Shown here: piece by piece, positions 62,194-64,000 of the stretch | Numbering within the stretch: the stretch's first letter is position 1 | Layout of the letters: each line of letters starts with the position of its first letter | Source of the DNA: Bacteroides fluxus YIT 12057 | GTDB taxonomy: Bacteria > Bacteroidota > Bacteroidia > Bacteroidales > Bacteroidaceae | Direction of reading: 5' to 3' | Length of the DNA stretch: 64,000 nucleotides | Assembly (NCBI RefSeq): GCF_000195635.1 | Contig: NZ_GL882619.1 | Coordinates: forward strand, 38,015 to 102,014 | The notes under the pieces: generated by a model | The model's database searches: none | What the model was told of the DNA's origin: nothing | Seen by the model: only the letters and a program-made list of their open reading frames with translations | Position numbers and translations under genes: made by a program

Positions 62194-62529
62194 TTATTTA
62201 GAAGCCTGGCTGCTGTTGGCATCAGCCGCCGCAGCAAAAATAGAATTCTTGTCGATACGTATCTTAACGTTGGAAGCAATTTCAAGAACTACGTCGTTGT
62301 CATTGATTTCCTTGATAACGCCATGAATACCACCGGCTGTAATCACTTTCTGGTTCACCTGGAGTGATTTGCGAAAGTTTGCAATTTCCTTCTGTTTCTT
62401 ATTCTGCGGGCGAATCATAAAGAAATACATGATAACGAACATAGCTATCAGCATAATCCACATTAAGCTACCGCCTCCAGCAGGACCTGCAGCAGGAGCT
62501 TGCAGGAAAAATACAGTCATTAAGTTCAT
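62194..62529 (-). CDS. yajC: preprotein translocase subunit YajC
   Basis: A 111-residue YajC with an N-terminal membrane helix (about 24-42, WIMLIAMFVIMYFFMIRPQNKKQ) and the cytoplasmic domain that follows (VITAGGIHGVIKEINDNDVVLEI). It belongs to the SecDF-YajC accessory complex of protein export. Part of the nusB-yajC-ybbR-coaE run on the minus strand. Confidence 0.92.
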   Translation of the reverse strand: MNLMTVFFLQAPAAGPAGGGSLMWIMLIAMFVIMYFFMIRPQNKKQKEIANFRKSLQVNQKVITAGGIHGVIKEINDNDVVLEIASNVKIRIDKNSIFAAAADANSSQASK

Positions 62530-62568
62530 AAAATACTCAGTTTTAGTTTTTAATATTCAACAAAGGTA

Positions 62569-63495
62569 TCAGTTTTTCGTTAACTTACCTTCTTTTTTCA
62601 ATTGATTAACTATTCCATCCAAAGTGCCATTAACAAAGCTTCCACTTTTAACCGTGCTATATACTTTGGCTATATCCACGTACTCATTTAACGAAACACT
62701 GACCGGAATGTTCGGAAAGCTCAAAATCTCGGCCAATGCACATTGCATAATCACAACGTCCATAAATGCCACACGGTCCAAATCCCAGTTACGGGTATTC
62801 TCGCTAATAAGATGGCGGTAGTAATCACAATTCAAGATGGTACGGCGGAAGAGGCGACGGGCAAATTCCTGGTCCTCATCATCTTTGAATTCGGGCAACA
62901 ATTCCTGGTTAGCCCCTTTCTTCTCCTCAAAACGTTTGATGGTTTTCAACACGAATGTATCGACAATTTCCTTGTCATCATTCCAATAAAGACTCTGATC
63001 CTCAAGCAAGGCATCCAAGGCCTCATCATTAAAGACAAATGTCTTGTAGAGTTTCCTCCACAATTCACGGTCGGCTTCATAAGAATCATCCGAAGAAGCC
63101 ATATATTCCTTATATATATCAGAACCTATAATCTTCTCATATAATCCCTTGACAAAATCTTCATCATTTGTCCAAGTACGTTTCTGGTTGGCACTGAATT
63201 CCAACAATTGCTTGTTCACCTCCAATTGGGAAATGAACTTGTTTTCCACAAATTTCATGTTGGGATACAACTCTTCTGCCGTAGGGGCTAACTTGGCTTT
63301 TGCCGCATCAATGCGCTTTTGTGCGTAGTTCGTCAGCGCTATCATCAGCATCAGCAAGTAGTTGTAAAGGTCGTATGCCTTGGACAGGCTAAAGAACAAC
63401 TCTTTCTCCGCTGAGTCTAAATTTTTACTGCCGTTCTGATAATAAGCATATACAATCTGTATAATCTTAAGACGAATAAGAACTCTGTTAATCAT
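62569..63495 (-). CDS. nusB: transcription antitermination factor NusB (long form)
   Basis: A 308-residue protein, about twice the usual NusB length (near 140). The C-terminal half carries the NusB fold (ARRLFRRTILNCDYYRHLISENTRNWDLDRVAFMDVVIMQCALAEIL), while the N-terminal 150 residues (RVLIRLKIIQIVYAYYQNGS and helices after it) form a long helical extension typical of Bacteroidetes. NusB joins NusE (S10) at boxA to support rRNA antitermination. Confidence 0.88.
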   Translation of the reverse strand: MINRVLIRLKIIQIVYAYYQNGSKNLDSAEKELFFSLSKAYDLYNYLLMLMIALTNYAQKRIDAAKAKLAPTAEELYPNMKFVENKFISQLEVNKQLLEFSANQKRTWTNDEDFVKGLYEKIIGSDIYKEYMASSDDSYEADRELWRKLYKTFVFNDEALDALLEDQSLYWNDDKEIVDTFVLKTIKRFEEKKGANQELLPEFKDDEDQEFARRLFRRTILNCDYYRHLISENTRNWDLDRVAFMDVVIMQCALAEILSFPNIPVSVSLNEYVDIAKVYSTVKSGSFVNGTLDGIVNQLKKEGKLTKN

Positions 63496-63530
63496 AATTC
63501 TAAAGTAAATACTGGTGTTTTAACGAGTTG

Positions 63531-63538
63531 CAAAAGTA
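63531..63538 (-). promoter_or_regulatory. -7 box of nusB operon
   Basis: On the minus strand TACTTTTG matches TAnnTTTG, 36 bp before nusB. No clear -33 box. Confidence 0.45.
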
Positions 63539-63675
63539 GGCATTTTTAATGAGTTTACATAAATAAATCACATTTTTTAATGCAGATATTGATTATCCGT
63601 GCTTTTTCTTTTGACAGTTTAAAAAAAATCGTCAATTTTGAACCCGATAACACCAAAATTGAGACCTATTATAAT

Positions 63676-64000
63676 ATGGAAGACTTAAAAAAGAAAGCCG
63701 GAGCGGATATGAACGACAAGGAAATTGTATTCTCCCAATCCATTAAGGCAGGAAAACGCATCTACTATTTAGACGTCAAGAAAAACAGGAAAGACGAAAT
63801 GTTTCTCGCTATCACAGAAAGTAAAAAGATAGTGATGGGCGAAGGGGATGACTCACAAGTCAGCTTCGAGAAACATAAAATCTTTCTATATAAAGAAGAT
63901 TTCGAGAAGTTCATGAATGGTTTGCAGCAAGCCGTTAATTTTATCCAGGAGCAACAAGACTATACAAGGCAGCTTGACGACAGTGAAACCACCGGCATGG
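63676..64000 (+). CDS. DUF3276 / PUR-alpha-like nucleic-acid-binding protein (partial)
   Basis: The frame opens at ATG 63676 (MEDLKKKAGADMNDKEIVFS) and runs past the window end after about 108 residues. The sequence contains SIKAGKRIYYLDVKKNRKDEMFLAITESKK, the PUR-alpha-like repeat of DUF3276 proteins, which bind single-stranded DNA or RNA in Bacteroidetes. The Glu-rich HKIFLYKEDFEKFMNGLQQAV follows. It is divergent from nusB. Confidence 0.75.
   Translation, partial: MEDLKKKAGADMNDKEIVFSQSIKAGKRIYYLDVKKNRKDEMFLAITESKKIVMGEGDDSQVSFEKHKIFLYKEDFEKFMNGLQQAVNFIQEQQDYTRQLDDSETTGM

Overview
The window looks like a chromosome segment of a gut Bacteroides or a close relative in the Bacteroidales. Direct evidence: promoters of the Bacteroidetes type (-7 box TAnnTTTG, often with TTTG about 20 bp upstream), a B12 uptake set containing the Bacteroides surface lipoprotein BtuG, HU-like and DUF4248 proteins typical of the group, a single-chain L-serine dehydratase and a long NusB. 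The species cannot be fixed from the sequence alone.

Layout. 1-2588: a reduced arsenic resistance operon (arsR, a fragment of a membrane permease, arsD, arsC, acr3), with an ArsR-like operator lying on the -7 box. 2587-14582: an integrative, mobilizable element of about 12 kb in the 3' end of tRNA-Ser(GGA). It carries a tyrosine integrase, a DUF1016 nuclease with an unknown partner, a small DUF3853 DNA-binding protein, a RepA-like ATPase, a candidate origin with four repeats, a primase, a hairpin array that looks like an oriT, a MobV relaxase, a strongly structured RNA leader and a seven-gene cargo operon (zinc-ribbon/YCII protein, two GNAT proteins, a flavoprotein, an NTF2-like protein, a tautomerase and a small membrane protein). 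14571-15529: two tRNA-Ser genes around a thioredoxin gene.

15664-40000 is mostly core genome: mutS2, L-serine dehydratase, a PepSY-like/two-component cluster, lipoproteins, HU-like genes, a sulfatase-modifying-factor-like lipoprotein, the Trk potassium system, a stand-alone TrpB-like enzyme, a CLC chloride transporter, and btuB-btuG-btuF-btuC behind a cobalamin riboswitch. 40045-46000: a HAD/hotdog fusion gene and dnaK converge on one terminator. Between them sits a 2.7-kb islet flanked by a perfect 34-bp direct repeat. It holds a Schlafen/AlbA-type protein, a tiny two-helix membrane protein and a Vsr-type endonuclease, and has no recombinase of its own. 46248-64000: MATE pump plus Crp-like regulator, META lipoprotein, carboxynorspermidine dehydrogenase, BCP peroxiredoxin, recA, an ECF sigma/anti-sigma/DUF4252 set, YeiH plus LysR, clpB, DUF5606, coaE, a YbbR protein, yajC, nusB and the start of a DUF3276 gene.

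The best candidates for something undescribed are (1) the 34-bp-flanked AlbA/2TM/Vsr islet with integrase-arm-like repeats at its edge, (2) the nested RNA leader at 10944-11090, whose 3' strand can pair in two mutually exclusive ways, (3) arrays of 22-bp near-palindromes at 27967 and 46248, and (4) an interrupted palindromic element at 48384-48552 whose uninterrupted relative lies after recA. Everything here was read by eye; no alignment or structure program was run.
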